A stretch of 64,000 bases of DNA from Mytilus californianus (GCF_021869535.1 NW_026262690.1:13693501-13757500), one strand, 5' to 3'. Positions 32,757-45,783 are shown, counted from the first letter of the stretch. Numbers and translations: made by a program. Notes: generated from the letters alone by a model not told the origin.

Positions 32757-34612
32757 GAGGTGATCATTGCTCTGTATACGATACATAAAGATAGTGAGGT
32801 AATCTTTGCTCTGTATGCGATACATAAAGATAGTCAGATAATCATTGCTCTGTGTACGATACATAAAGATAGTCAGGTAATCATTGCTCTGTACACGATA
32901 CATAAAGATAGTCAGGTAATCATTGCTCTGTATACCATTCATAAAGATAGTCAGGTAATCGTTGCTCTGTATACGATACATAAAGATAGTCAGGTAATCA
33001 TTGCTCTGTATACGATACATAAAGAAAGTGAGGTGATCATTTCTCTGTATACCATTCATAAAGATAGTCGGGTAATCATTGCTCTGTATACGATACATAA
33101 AGATAGGGAGGTAATCATTGCTCTGTATACGATACATAAAGATAGCGAGGTGATCATTGCTCTGTAAACCATTCATAAAGATAGCCAGGTAATCATTGCT
33201 CTGTATACGATACATAAAGATAGGGAGGTAATCATTACTCTGTTTACGATACATAAAGATAGTCATGTAATCATTCCTCTGTATACGATACATAAAGATA
33301 GTCAGGTAATCATTGCTCTGTATACGATACATAAAGAACGTCAGGTAATCATTGCTCTGTATACGATACATAAAGATAGTCAGGTAACCATTGCTCTGTA
33401 TACGATACATAAAGATGGTGAGGTAATCATTGCTCTGTATACCATTCATAAAGATAGTCAGGTAATCATTGCTCTGTATATGATACATAAAGAAAGTCAG
33501 GTAATCATTGCTCTGTATACGATACATAAAGATAGCGAGGTGATCATTGCTCTGTATACCATTCATAAAGATAGTCAGGTAATCATTGCTCTGTTTACGA
33601 TACATAAAGATAGTCAGGTAATCATTCCTCTGTATACGATACATAAAGATAGTCAGGTAATCATTGCTCTGTTTACGATACATAAAGATAGTCAGGTAAT
33701 CATTGCTCTGTATACGATACATAAAGATAGTCAGGTAATCATTGCTTTGTATACGATACATAAAGATAGGGAGGTAATCATTGCTCTGTATACGATACAT
33801 AAAGATAGCGAGGTGATCATTGCTCTGTATACCATTCATAAAGATAGGGAGGTAATCATTGCTCTGTATACGATACATAAATATAGGGATGTAATCATTA
33901 CTCTGTTTACGATACATAAAGATATTCATGTAATAATTCCTCTGTATACGATACATAAAGATAGTCAAGTAATCATTGCTCTGTATACCATTCATAAAGA
34001 TAGTCAGGTAATAATTGCTCTGTATACGATACATAAAGATAGTCAGGTAATCATTGATCTGTATACGATACATAAAGATAGTGAGGTGATCATTGCTCTG
34101 TATACCATTCATAAAGATAGTCAGGTAATCATTGCTCTGTATACGATACATAAAGATAGGGAGGTAATCATTGCTCTGTATACGATACATAAAGATAGCG
34201 AGGTGATCATTGCTCTGTATACCATTCATAAAGATAGTCAGGTAATCATTGCTCTGTATACGATACATAAAGATAGGGAGGTAATCATTACTCTGTTTAC
34301 GATACATAAAGATAGTCATGTAATCATTCCTCTGTATACAATACATAAAGATAGTCAGGTAATCATTGCTCTGTATACGATACATAAAGATAGTCAGGTA
34401 ATCATTGCTCTGTATACGATACATAAAGATAGGGAGGTAATCATTGCTCTGTAAACGATACATAAAGATAGGGAGGTGATCATTGCTCTGTATACGATAC
34501 ATAAAGATAGGGAGGTAATCATTGCTCTGTATACGATACATAAAGATAGTCATGTAATCATTCCTCTGTATACGATACATAAAGATAGTCAGGTAATCAT
34601 TGCCCTGTATAC
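32757..34612. repeat. 39-bp minisatellite, about 48 copies
   Basis: gatacataaagatagtcagg with the continuation taatcattgctctgtatac recurs every 39 bp for 1.86 kb. Variant units (gcgaggtg, gggaggta, gtcatgta, cattcataaag) recur in blocks; for example the actctgtttacgata...gtcatgtaatcattcc pair appears near 33238, 33900 and 34289. This shows higher-order duplication of several units at once. Because 39 is divisible by three, one minus frame is open for 660 codons (MYRIQSNDYLTIF repeats) and one plus frame is nearly open (YTIHKDSQVIIAL). Neither has gene-like flanks, so I annotate DNA repeat, not protein. Confidence 0.95.
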
Positions 34613-34817
34613 GATAGCAAAACACATCAAAACGATGTATCACCAGCAGGCCTCTGTTAACGACAGTCAAACAAATCAAATAAAGGTAATATTATCAGCA
34701 GACAACCGTGCACTACTATACACAAATATCGTACATCCTACCTCTCAGTTCCTAATACCCACGGCAAGTTGTATACCATTACCTGTACGGACCAGTCAAC
34801 TACCGCAGCTTTCCTAA

Positions 34818-35042
34818 GGGACGACATCAAAAGATCAATGTAGGATAAAAAACTTAAATCAAATAGTTTGGGGGTGGGGGGTTAAAATTGCTGCAAGTTT
34901 TGTTTATCCAAAATCGATTTTACATATATCTATATTGGTCAATCAACTTTTCCCAAATTAAGTTAAGAGGGGGTGGAGGGGTCAGTGAAAAAACTATGTG
35001 AATTAAGTTTTTTATCCTACATTGAACTTTTGATGTCGTCCC
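34818..35042. mobile_element. 225-bp MITE with ~40-bp inverted ends and TAA duplication
   Basis: The left end gggacgacatcaaaagatca, then atgtaggataaaaaactta, is matched by the right end taagttttttatcctacat, then tgaacttttgatgtcgtccc, with one mismatch over about 40 bp. TAA flanks both sides (34815-34817 and 35043-35045). A 3-bp TAA/TTA duplication is the signature of PIF/Harbinger-type elements; that assignment is inference. The interior is G-rich (gggggtgggggg). Confidence 0.9.
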
Positions 35043-35045
35043 TAA

Positions 35046-36748
35046 CAAAGTTGTGTTAAAACCTTAAAATTAAACATTCCCACCTTGACTACACAAAATG
35101 CAGAACACTTCATTCTTCAAGCCAAAGAAATTAAAATCAATAAGCTATGACATGAGATTAAACAAATACTACAGTCACAAAATCATAAAAAAAGAGCTCA
35201 AACTGGCAAACTAAACGCCATTTTTACAGTGCAAACTATATTTTAAAGCCGGAATTTTGTAATCTTTGAAATCTAACGTTGAACAGTAGTCAATCACAGC
35301 AGAAAAATAGCATATAGACGAGACTTACACATCACTGAAATAAAAAAAATACAGCCTAAACTCTGCAACAGATAACATTCTTATATCGTGGAGTTGAGTC
35401 ACAAAAGGCATTTAAAAAACGTCAAAAAATGAAAATCGACGTTAATTTAGGAGGTTCCGTTAATGAATTTGAGGAAAATATAGAGGATATCGAATTTTAG
35501 ACCACTGTGTAACGGTTTAAGGAAAATGATACGGAATTGAGTTATCAAATCATTAAAATGTTGTACAATTTGCACGTAAAAATGGAATAAAAACACTATT
35601 ATCGGAGGCTGTTAACCATGAACAAAAACAAATATTACCTAGAAAAAGAAAACATCCAATTTACCAGCCATGTGGATATTTTCTGGTTGAGAAGAGGAAA
35701 ACATCGAGATTGATTAGTATAGATGAAGTATGGCTGGTGTCTATTATATGTAATAATAATCATAATTATATTGTATTGTCTGTATCTGTAACTTGATTGA
35801 TCTGCTTATTATGAGCCCTATGATTAGGGAAATACAAATTTCAATTTTTTTATAAAGGTCAAGGCTTACGGATCATCAGTGTATTCAAATACAGTATATA
35901 CATTTGGCATATTACACACAAAAAATATAATATTTTTCATTTCTAATAATACCAACATAATAAAATATATTCTAAATATTCTTATTCTTATTAGGCTTCA
36001 TCAGCTTAGAAAGAAAATTTAATTCATAAAAATTACTAGAGTTATACAAAATACAAGTGTCAAATTTTCATTGAGGTCCTTTTTAGACAAATGATGGAAG
36101 TTCATGGGTCTCTTACCGTTGTAACTGTGGAGGGAAAAACACACACTTTATCAAAATCCAGATTAAAAAATAAGATCAATGAAATTATAGCAATTTTGAA
36201 AGTCTTGAAAAATCTCAAAAATCAAACACTATTGGCATGCATGGAATATTTCTAAATACTAAATAAATGTTATGAGAATTCAATTGAAAGCAGATACCCA
36301 TGGGCACAGTGCCACAAATGCAATCCAAGAAAGAAAAATTAACAAGGTGGGGAAACTAATAGTTTACTTTGATGATAGAACTGAATATTAAAAGGATGTC
36401 ATTATTGGAGATTGCAATTGCATTGTATTAGATTATTTCAAAACACAAGGAATCATTTTCGTTATGATTGTTTACAGATCACCAATCAACTAAACCTCAT
36501 AGTTTGATAGTTATGAAAACAGATTGTGAATGGGTTATCGATAAATGTTTCTATGTCTCAACTCACAGGAGACATCATGTTTCATGGTCTTACGATACCA
36601 GAATAGTCGTCGAATCAGTATGTTTATCGATAGTGTCCTATTAGAATGACAGTTGTTTTCCATTCGTTTCGTTTTTTGATATAGTCTAACGTTTTATTTT
36701 GTCAGTTTTTATGGACTTCCACCTTTTTTTAATTTACCTTGGAGTTCG
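35046..36748. other. AT-rich intergenic, no gene recognised
   Basis: No frame of interest was seen. Several short interrupted frames may be retroelement debris, but none could be named. Confidence 0.4.
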
Positions 36749-36751
36749 GTA

Positions 36752-37050
36752 TTTTTATGCCTCACCTAGGGGCATTATGTTTTTCGGTCTGTGCGTCCGT
36801 TCGTTCGTCCGTTCGTCCGTCAGTCCGTCCGTCCGTCCGTCTGTCCCGCTTCAGGTTAAAGCTTTTGGTCAAGGTAGTTTTTGATGAAGTTGAAGTCCAA
36901 TCAACTTGAAACTTAGTACACATGTACCCTATGATATGATCTTTCTAATTTTAATGCCAAATTAGAGTTTTGACCCCAATTTCACCGTCCACTGAGCATA
37001 GAAAATGATAGTGCGAGTGGGGCATCCGTGTATTATGGACACATTCTTGT
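36752..37050 (+). repeat. Single-unit repeat with CGTC microsatellite
   Basis: It starts with ttatgcctcacctaggggcatt and ends with gtggggcatccgtgtattat. Next to the head is cgtccgttcgttcgtccg, extending as degenerate (cgtc)n to 36842, followed by text of one core unit. This is the same head plus CGTC-stretch layout as the gggggcat family, with different sequence. Confidence 0.75.
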
Positions 37051-37815
37051 TATTATAACTTTTTTATTTAACATTTTGATTGAGTCAGACTCGCATAACA
37101 GGTGATGCGTGCATAAAACGAGACTACCATTACCTCTCTTTTCATAAAATTTGACCGAATACCTTATAATCAGGAGATAATTTGTGACTCAACTGAAGTC
37201 ACAATGCATCATCCTCATTTATTGAATTCAACCAAAGCATTCAAATGATAGGCGAACACTGTCAAGTTTGCTTTAAATTGAATGAAACCTTAGTTACAGG
37301 TATCACATCACACCCTTATCAACAGCATGATGGCATCTCAGTGCTAGTCCTTTGCTAGAAAAGTGGAGGCTAGGTTGGATGGTAAAAAAGACAGAAGATA
37401 TCAAAGGGAGAATAAAAACTCAAGAGACAAAATCATGACAAAAAAAGAAGAAAAACAACAGAACAACACAAACTAAAGACTGACAACACGACCCCTAACA
37501 TGAACTTTTAGTTGAACGTTAAGACATCTCCATTTTACCTACCGTATAGCAATCAACATTCACCCATGCACAAGTTCGACATTCGAGGAAGTGATGAAGG
37601 ACACAGACACCTCTTGGAAAAAAACGAAATTGACAAACTTGAAATGCCTTATGAAGATAAATCAAAAATGAAAAGAGAATAACGGAAGATAAGTAGCTCC
37701 GCTCCCTTCAACGAAAACCCACACCTGTCGTTGGCAAAGAACCGACAGGTAGCTCATCGTTGTATCATGGCGTAATATAGATTGACAAATCGGATTAGTT
37801 GTCAAGTCAGCACGC
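37051..37815. other. Intergenic with dispersed-repeat fragments
   Basis: 37395-37510 resembles a diverged dispersed repeat (aaagggagaataaaaactc, aactaaagactgacaacac). No gene was recognised. Confidence 0.4.
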
Positions 37816-37819
37816 ATAT

Positions 37820-38735
37820 AACTCATCACTTCTTTTTGGAGGTTATGAAGATTCCACTAAAAAATCCTTATATGTTATGGACAGGTTATCTGAATGTAAA
37901 GGACTAAAAGCAAACTTTTAAAAAGCTGAAGCAATATGGATTGGGTCAAAAGTTTTGTGCAAGGATAAGCTTGTACCATATATAAATCGAAAGTGGAATT
38001 GAACAGGAGAGTTTAAATTGCTTTGAACACATTTTGACTCATTTTCAGGAGATATACGTTAATTGATTTAAACAAAAAATAGAAAAAGTCAAAGCTATAT
38101 TAACAGTAATGGGTGAAATCACAGTTATCAAGTCATTAGCTCTGCCACATTCAAATTTAATCCATAACTTTCTACCTTACCCCTAAGGTAAATATACTTA
38201 AAGAGATAGAATTTTTTTTTTATAGTTTTTATGGAACAAATAACAAAACAAAGTGAAAAGAAAAGTAAATATCAATAGCTATGAAAAAGAGGGTCTGAAA
38301 ATTACACACATAGAATCTTTTAGTATGGATGTGAAAATGACCTGAGATAATAAAATTCTGGATCCATTTGATCTCAGAGCTGATACTATTTTAGAAGAAA
38401 CATACTTTGACACAACCGATATGGCTACATAAGGGATTAAAAAAAAAAAATTAACCAACCAGTTTTCTATGAAGATTGATGCAAAGAGGGTATCTTCTCA
38501 TTAATGATTTACTTGATGAGAATAATATATTTTTTTCTGTTTCAAACAATTAACTCAGAAAGTCAAAACCACCTTCTTACATTTTTATGGCATTATACAA
38601 ATGATTGCGACAATCTGGGAAGATTACATTACGGGAAAAAAATTATTACATGTAAAGTATTGGACTTCGTGAAGAAAAACAAAAACTATAGCAGATATTT
38701 CTGTAAAAAAGTTGTCTCGCAGTATGCAGAATAGC
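37820..38735 (+). pseudogene. Decayed LINE reverse-transcriptase fragment, plus strand
   Basis: A broken frame reads FGGYEDSTKKSLYVMDRLSE, then CKGLKANF, a stop, KAEAIWIGSKV. This is the post-YADD segment of non-LTR reverse transcriptases (GL-K-x-NF-x-K-T/A-E-x-IWIG). Further on, INSNG, FMEQITKQ, KEGLKITHIESF and INDLLDENNIFF correspond in order to the thumb/connection part. Stops and frame changes occur every few tens of codons, so it is an old relic. The 38504-38734 ORF is its last open segment. Confidence 0.72.
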
Positions 38736-39409
38736 ATTTAAAACAGAATAAAAAATGGACATTTATCTTTTAAATTCACCAAAAATAACTATAAAGAAGA
38801 AACTATAACTTGAATACAAGTGTTAACTGTCTGAAACAAGATTCTTTCGTTTCTGTGTCTTGAGACTACCCCCTACCTCTTTTGGAAATTCACGTTTTCA
38901 AAATAAGAAAAAAACGAAATTGAAAAATTTGTTGAAAAACATTTGTAACACGGAAGTACCCATTTATTCAAAAATATGAAATTAAATTTTTGAGGATGTT
39001 ATATCTGATAACTTTTCAAACTAAGAACACTATTGTTCTCATTAAGTATTAAATACATACCTTTAAACTAACAACCCTTCCTCTGTTGTTCTATTGAAAG
39101 TATTAACAAACATGCAAAATACAAATGTTAATTAATTGTTTTTTACCATTCTCCTGCAGTAAAATACATACAGAGTGGGTTTTCTTAATGAATATGATAA
39201 AAGGGGAGTAACTCTATTTGATTTTAAAACAGTTGGTGTGATGCACAGTAATATTAAAATGTGCATCGACGAATATGTATGAACATTCATGTAAAGCGAT
39301 AGTGAACATATAATGCAATTATATCTACTCATATCATTAGTTTAACCTATTCGAGTCTCAAGAAAAAACTCTGAATTAAATTCTTTGACATAGTGTCATA
39401 AAAGAAATA
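38736..39409. other. AT-rich intergenic
   Basis: No gene was recognised. The region immediately precedes the 24-bp array. Confidence 0.4.
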
Positions 39410-39411
39410 AA

Positions 39412-40928
39412 TCATGATGAAGAGAGGCAACACCATCATGGGGAAGAGAGACAACTCAATCATGATGAAGAGAGACAACACAATCATGGTGAAGAGAGAC
39501 AACACAATCAGGTGGAAAACAGACAACACAATCATGACGAAGAGAGACAATACAATCATGATGAAGAGAGGCAACACAACATGATGAAGAGAGACAACAC
39601 AATCAGGTGGAAAACAGTCAACACAATCATGATGAAGAGAGACAATACAACATGATGAAGAGAGACAACACAATCAGGTGGAAAACAGACAACACAATCA
39701 TGATGAAATGAGACAACACAATCATGGTGAAGAGAGACAACACAATCATGGTGAAGAGAGACAACACATTCATGGTGAAGAGAGACAACACAATCATGAT
39801 GAAGAGAGACAACACAATCATGTTGAAGTCAGACAACACAATCATGATGAAATGAGACAACACAATCATGGTGAAGAGAGACAACACAATCATGGTGAAG
39901 AGAGACAACACATTCATGGTGAAGAGAGACAACACAATCATGGTGAAGAGAGACAACACATTCATGGTGAAGAGAGACAACACAATCATGATGAAGAGAG
40001 ACAACACATTCATGGTGAAGTCAGACAACACAATCATGATGAAGAGAGACAACACAATCATGGTGAAGAGAGACAACACAATCATGGTGAAGAGAGACAA
40101 CACAATCATGGTGAAGAGAGACAACACAATCATGGTGAAGAGAGACAACACAGTCATGGTGAAGTCAGACAACACAATCATGATGAAGAGAGACAACACA
40201 ATCATGGTGAAGAGAGACAACACAATCATGGTGAAGAGAGACAACACAATCATGGTGAAGAGAGACAACACAATCATGGTGAAGAGAGACAACACAATCA
40301 TGGTGAAGAGAGACAACACAGTCATGGTGAAGTCAGACAACACAATCATGATGAAGAGAGACAACACAATCACGGTGAAGAGAGACAACACAATCATGGT
40401 GAAGAGAGACAACACAATCATGGTGAAGAGAGACAACACAATCATGATGAAGAGAGACAACACAATCATGATGAAGAGAGACAACACAATCATGGTGAAG
40501 AGAGACAACACAATCATGATGAAGAGAGACAACACAATCATGGTGAAGAGAGACAACACAGTCATGGTGAAGTCAGACAACACAATCATGATGAAGAGAG
40601 ACAACACAATCATGGTGAAGAGAGACAACACAATCATGATGAAGAGAGACAACACAATCATGGTGAAGAGAGACAACACAATCATGGTGAAGAGAGACAA
40701 CACAATCATGGTGAAGAGAGACAACACAATCATGATGAAGAGAGACAACACAATCATGGTGAGGAGAGACAATACAGTCATGATGAAGAGAGACAACACA
40801 ATCATGGTGAAGAGAGACAACACAATCATGGTGAAGAGAGACAACACAATCATGGTGAGGAGAGACAATACAGTCATGATGAAGAGAGACAACACAATCA
40901 TGGTGAAGAAAGACAACACAATCATGGT
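39412..40928. repeat. 24-bp minisatellite, about 63 copies
   Basis: gagagacaacacaatcatgg plus tgaa recurs every 24 bp for 1.5 kb. Substitutions are confined to a few sites (gatgaa/gtgaa, gaagtca, cattca, cagtca). The left end (39412-39720) is more degenerate, with gaaaacagacaacac variants and small deletions, while the centre is nearly homogeneous. As 24 is divisible by three, four of six frames lack stops; the longest are 420 codons (ERQHNHGE repeats, plus), 354 codons (plus) and 432 codons (MIVLSLFT repeats, minus). This multiplicity argues for a noncoding satellite. Confidence 0.95.
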
Positions 40929-41284
40929 ATAAAACCATAGACTGAGAGTGTGTGTAGATCATGTTCAAGGTGAATTGAAAATTAAAATTAAAAGAAAAAT
41001 AAGTTATCCCTTCCGTAAAGTTTAGATTCCAGTTTTGAAACAAGAACACTTCTGTGAAGTTGCGAGTTAGATTAGGGGCAACAACAAGGCAGAAGTAGCT
41101 CGACGGTTTGATGACCACGATGAATGTTGGTGTTTGTTATTTGTTGGAGTGTTTCATCCCAAAAACCCTAACAGATCAGGTGTATGTTCAATTCTTCTGC
41201 CAAACACATGGAATTTCACTAAATAGTGTTAAATTGATATGCCCAGAGTCAGGACTTTTCCAGTTATCTCTTGAAAATACTCTT
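40929..41284. other. Spacer between the 24-bp and 40-bp arrays
   Basis: No gene was recognised; an ORF at 41108-41296 runs into the next array. Confidence 0.4.
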
Positions 41285-44200
41285 GGAGTCTACTGAGCTA
41301 TTTAAAACACTACGTTAACATATTGGAGTTCAATAAGATATTTAGAAAACTTCGTGAACATATTGAAGTCAAATAAGATATTTAGAACACTACGTGAACA
41401 TATTGGAGTCCAATAAGATTTGAACACAATGTGAACATATAAGAGTCCAATAAGATAATTAGAACACTACGTGAACATATTGGAGTCCAATAAGATATTT
41501 AGAACACACCGTGAACATATTGGAGTCCAATAAGATAATTAGAACACTACCTGAACATATTGAAGTCCAATAAGATATTTAGAACACACCGTGAACATAT
41601 TGGAGTCCAATAAGATAATTAGAACACTACGTGAACATATTGAATTCCAATAAGATATTTAGAACACTACGTGAACATATTGAAGTCCAATGAGATAATA
41701 AGAACACTACTTGAACCTATTGGAGTTACTTAGATATTTAGAACAATATGTGAACATATTGGAGTCAAATAAGATATTTGGAACACACCGTGAACATATT
41801 GAAGTCCAATAAGATAATAAGAACACTACGTGAACATATTAGAGTCTTATAAGATATTTAGAACACTACGTGAACATATTGAAGTCAAACGATCATTAGA
41901 ACAAAACGTGAACATATTGAAGTTCAATTAGGTATTTAGAACACTACGTGAACATTTTGGAGTCTAGTAAGATAATAAGAACACTACGTGAACATATTGA
42001 AGTCCAATAAGATGATTAGAACACTACGTGAACATATTGGAGTTCAATTAGGTAATTAGAACACTACGTGAACATATTGGAGTCTACTAAGATATTTAAA
42101 ACACTACGTGAACATATTGGAGTCTTATAAGATATTTCGAACACTACGTGAACATATTGAAGTCCAATGAGATAATAAGAACACTACGTGAACATATTGG
42201 AGTTACTTAGATATTTACAAAAATATGTGAACATATTGGAGTCAAATAACATATTTGGAACTCTACGTGATCATATTGATGTCCAGTAAGATGTTTAGGA
42301 CACTGCTAGAACATATTGAAGTCCAATGAGATATTCAGAACACTACGTGAACACTTTGAAGTCCGATAACGGTTGCTTCCTTTTGTTTGTCAAAAGTTTG
42401 AATATAAGGACACTTATGAAACATTTAGATATTTAGAACACTGCGTGAACGCATTGAAGTCCGAAAACGGTTGCCTTCCTTTTGTTTGTCAAAAATTCGA
42501 ATATAAGGACACTTATGAAACATTTAGATACACGTGACCATATTGAAGTCCAATAAGATATTTAGAACACTACGTGAACATATTGAAGTTCAATTAGGTA
42601 ATTAGAACACTATGTGAACAGATTGGAGTCTACCAAGATATTTAGAACACTACGTGAACATATGGGAGTCTACTAAGATATTTAGAACACTGAACGTGAA
42701 CATATTTAAGTCCTATTATATATTTAGAATACTATGTGAACATATTGAAGTCCAATAAGATCATTAGAACACTACGTGAACATATTGGAGTTCAATTAGG
42801 TCATTAGAACACTACGTGAACATATTGGAGTCCAATAAGATAATCAGAACACTACGTGAACATATTGAAGTCCAATAAGATAATTAGAACACTACGTGAA
42901 CATATTGGAATTCAATTAGGTAATAAGATCACTACGTGAACATATTGGAGTCTACTAAGATATTTAGAACACTACGTGAACATATTGGAGTCTTATAAGA
43001 TATTTAGAACACTACGTGAACATATTGAAGTCCAATACAATCATTAGAGCATAACGTGAACATATTGATGTTCAATTAGGTATTTAGAACACTACGTGAA
43101 CATTTTGGAGTCTAGTAAGAAAATTAGAACACTACGTGAACATATTGAAGTCCTATAAGATTATTAGAACACTACGTGAACATATTGGAGTTCAATTAGG
43201 TAATAAGAACACTACGTGAACATATTGGAGTCTACTAAGATATTTAGAACACTACGTGAACATATTGGAGTCTTATAAGATATTTAGAACACTACGTGAA
43301 CATATTGAATACCAATAAGTATTTAGAACACTACGTGAACATATTGAAGTCCAATGAGATAATAAGAACACTACGTGAATATATTGGAGTTACTTAGATA
43401 TTTAGAAAAATTTGTGAACATATTGGAGTCAAATAAGATATTTGGAATACTACGTGATCATATTAGTGTCCAGTAAGATTGTTTAAGACACTGCCAGAAC
43501 ATATTGAAGTCCATTAAGATATTCAGAACACTACGTGAACACATTGAAGTCCGATAACAGTTGCCTTCCTTTTGTTTGTCAAAAGTTTGAATATAAGGAC
43601 ACTTATGAAGCATTTAGATATTTAGAACACTGCGTGAACATATTTGAGTCTACTAAGATATTTAGAACACTACGTGAACATATTGCAGTCCAATAAGATA
43701 TTTAGAACACTACGTGAACATATTGATTCAGTTAGGTAATAAGAACACTACGTGCACATATTGGAGTCTACCAAGATATTTAGAACACTGAACGTGAACA
43801 TATTTAGGTCCTATTAGATATTTAGAATACTATGTGAACATATTTAAGTCCAATAAGATCATTAGACCACTACGTGAACATATTGGAGTTCAATTAGGTA
43901 ATTAGAACACTACGTGAACATATTGAAGTCTACTTAGATATTTAGAACACTACGTGAACATATTGAAGTCCAATAAGATATTTAGAACACTACGTGAACA
44001 TATTGATTCAATTAGGTAATTAGAACACTACGTGCACATATTGGAGTCTACTAAGATATTCAGAACACTACGTGAACATATTGGAGTCTAATAAGATATT
44101 TAGAACACTACGTGAACATATTGAAGTCCAATACGATCATTGCGTACAATGGGATGCAACTCTCATTGTACCTAATTGGGTTCAGGTGCTTCATATTGAC

Positions 44201-44476
44201 ACTTTATTCATTGTAGCTTATTGATACCATGCTTGGTATAACTATATTTGAATGCATTATTATAATAAAGCACCTATCGCCAAACACTAGTATTAGTTGT
44301 CAATTAGAACATTACGTGAACATATTGATGTCCAACAAGATATTTAGAACACTGCGTGAACATATTGAAATCCAATACGATATTTAGAACACTGCGTAAA
44401 CGCATTGAAGTCCGAAAACGGTTGCCTTCTTTTTATTTGTCAAAAGTTTGAATATAAGGACACTTATGAAACATAC
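41285..44476. repeat. 40-bp minisatellite, about 70 copies, with higher-order blocks
   Basis: acactacgtgaacatattgg, then agtccaataagatatttaga, recurs at about 40-bp spacing across 3.2 kb, with 1-2-bp indels and many substitutions. A longer block (gaagtccgataacggttgcc, ttccttttgtttgtcaaaag, tataaggacacttatgaa) recurs at about 42358, 42460, 43550 and 44405, giving a larger repeat period. An unrelated insertion sits at 44138-44306. No useful ORF is produced because 40 is not a multiple of three. Confidence 0.93.
44138..44306. mobile_element. ~165-bp insertion within the 40-bp array
   Basis: The array text breaks at gatcatt and resumes at tagaacattacgtgaac. The inserted DNA begins cgtacaatgggatgcaac, forming a hairpin with tctcattgtac, and contains nothing coding. 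The surrounding periodicity marks its boundaries to within a few bases. Its family is unknown. Confidence 0.6.
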
Positions 44477-45783
44477 TTAGTATTCTATTTTTGTTTAGTC
44501 ATCTTAATGTATATAATATTTATCAAATTTATGAAATAGTTTGAGATAAATCTTACTAGATTAAAGCAATATACTGTCCATTTTCAGTACAGCACACGGA
44601 ATCTAGAACTAAAACTAGAACTTTAATAAAACTCGATTACCAGTTTACAAAGCTGACTCTTTAATTTTCGAATATCCAACATTTTTATTATTTCAAAATT
44701 ATACATGTATGTTATTTATATATGAAAACAATACTGCATACAATTCGTGCGTCCAAATGGCTTTTTCTGGATTTATCTTCTTGAAATCTTCAGGATTGCT
44801 TAAAGCTCAAAAATTAAAAGCCAAGAATGTATAAACTTACCCGATATAGTACTTATAGATTTTATTGAAGGTTTATGAAGTTTTAGAAGGACAATTTGAC
44901 GAGGTAACGCCATTCAATGCAGATACGAGTGTGTGTCCCTTTTATTTGATACATAGCACCAATTTTAATTTGAATGCACTGCCCATATTTACCTACATCA
45001 TGACTTCAAGATTGAAATGTGAATATATGTACAATGTTTTACAACACAATATCTAATGTTTTCATCTGATGAATTCCGTCTGATGAATTCCGTTATTATA
45101 TTCTAATTTTCTATTTTCTCATGTCCGCATTGTACAAAGTCTCAAAAAAGTTCTATAATTTTTTTATTTTTGGTTTTGGGGGGGGGGGGGATAAATTTTT
45201 GTAGAACTTTTCTACTACAATCTTTTTCTCTCTAAATGGTCCGTATAGATCTACATGTGTAACTAACTAAATTTCAAAATACAACAGAGAAATACAACAG
45301 AGAAATACAACAGACTAATTTAGTTTGTTTAATTAATTGAAGAATATCGAACCTTCTAAAAATACGATAGGTATTTAAAGGTGTGATAGTGTTTGCTCTT
45401 GTTAACCTTGTTTATCTGGAAATTATTTACTTTTGCGATTAAGGGATGAGCAATGTTTGATTCTGTCTTTAAGTAGAATGCAGCGTCGTGTTAGATCTGA
45501 CGTCACAGAGAATATGAAATAATTCAAAAGGTCAAAACTTAGAACGTACATGTCGCGGTTGGGGGTCTTTAAGGTACGACTATATTGGATGTTCGCGTGG
45601 GAGGGGGGATAGGAGACAGAGGATCCTTTTCGGATTGACCATTCATTTTCATCTGTCAGAATATTTATTTTAATCCTGTTTTATGCAATCATATCACTTC
45701 CATTATTTTTTATTTTGGCGTTGATCGCAAATCTTTGATAGTCTGTTATATCAATTCACAGACTTTAAGATATGGTCATTGTG
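44477..45783. other. Intergenic
   Basis: A 13-bp G run lies at 45178-45190. Short direct repeats of gagaaatacaaca occur near 45287-45312. No gene was recognised. Confidence 0.45.

Noticed and set aside
32697..34679. A 660-residue minus-strand protein
   Set aside because: It is the translation of a 39-bp minisatellite; the complementary strand is almost as open, and no promoter, splice or unique domain supports a gene.
39627..40940. Proteins of 354-432 residues on both strands
   Set aside because: A 24-bp repeat with stop-free frames opens four frames at once, so openness carries no coding evidence.
39412..44476. CRISPR-like arrays
   Set aside because: Units are contiguous or vary throughout; there is no alternation of constant repeats and unique spacers, and the DNA is eukaryotic.
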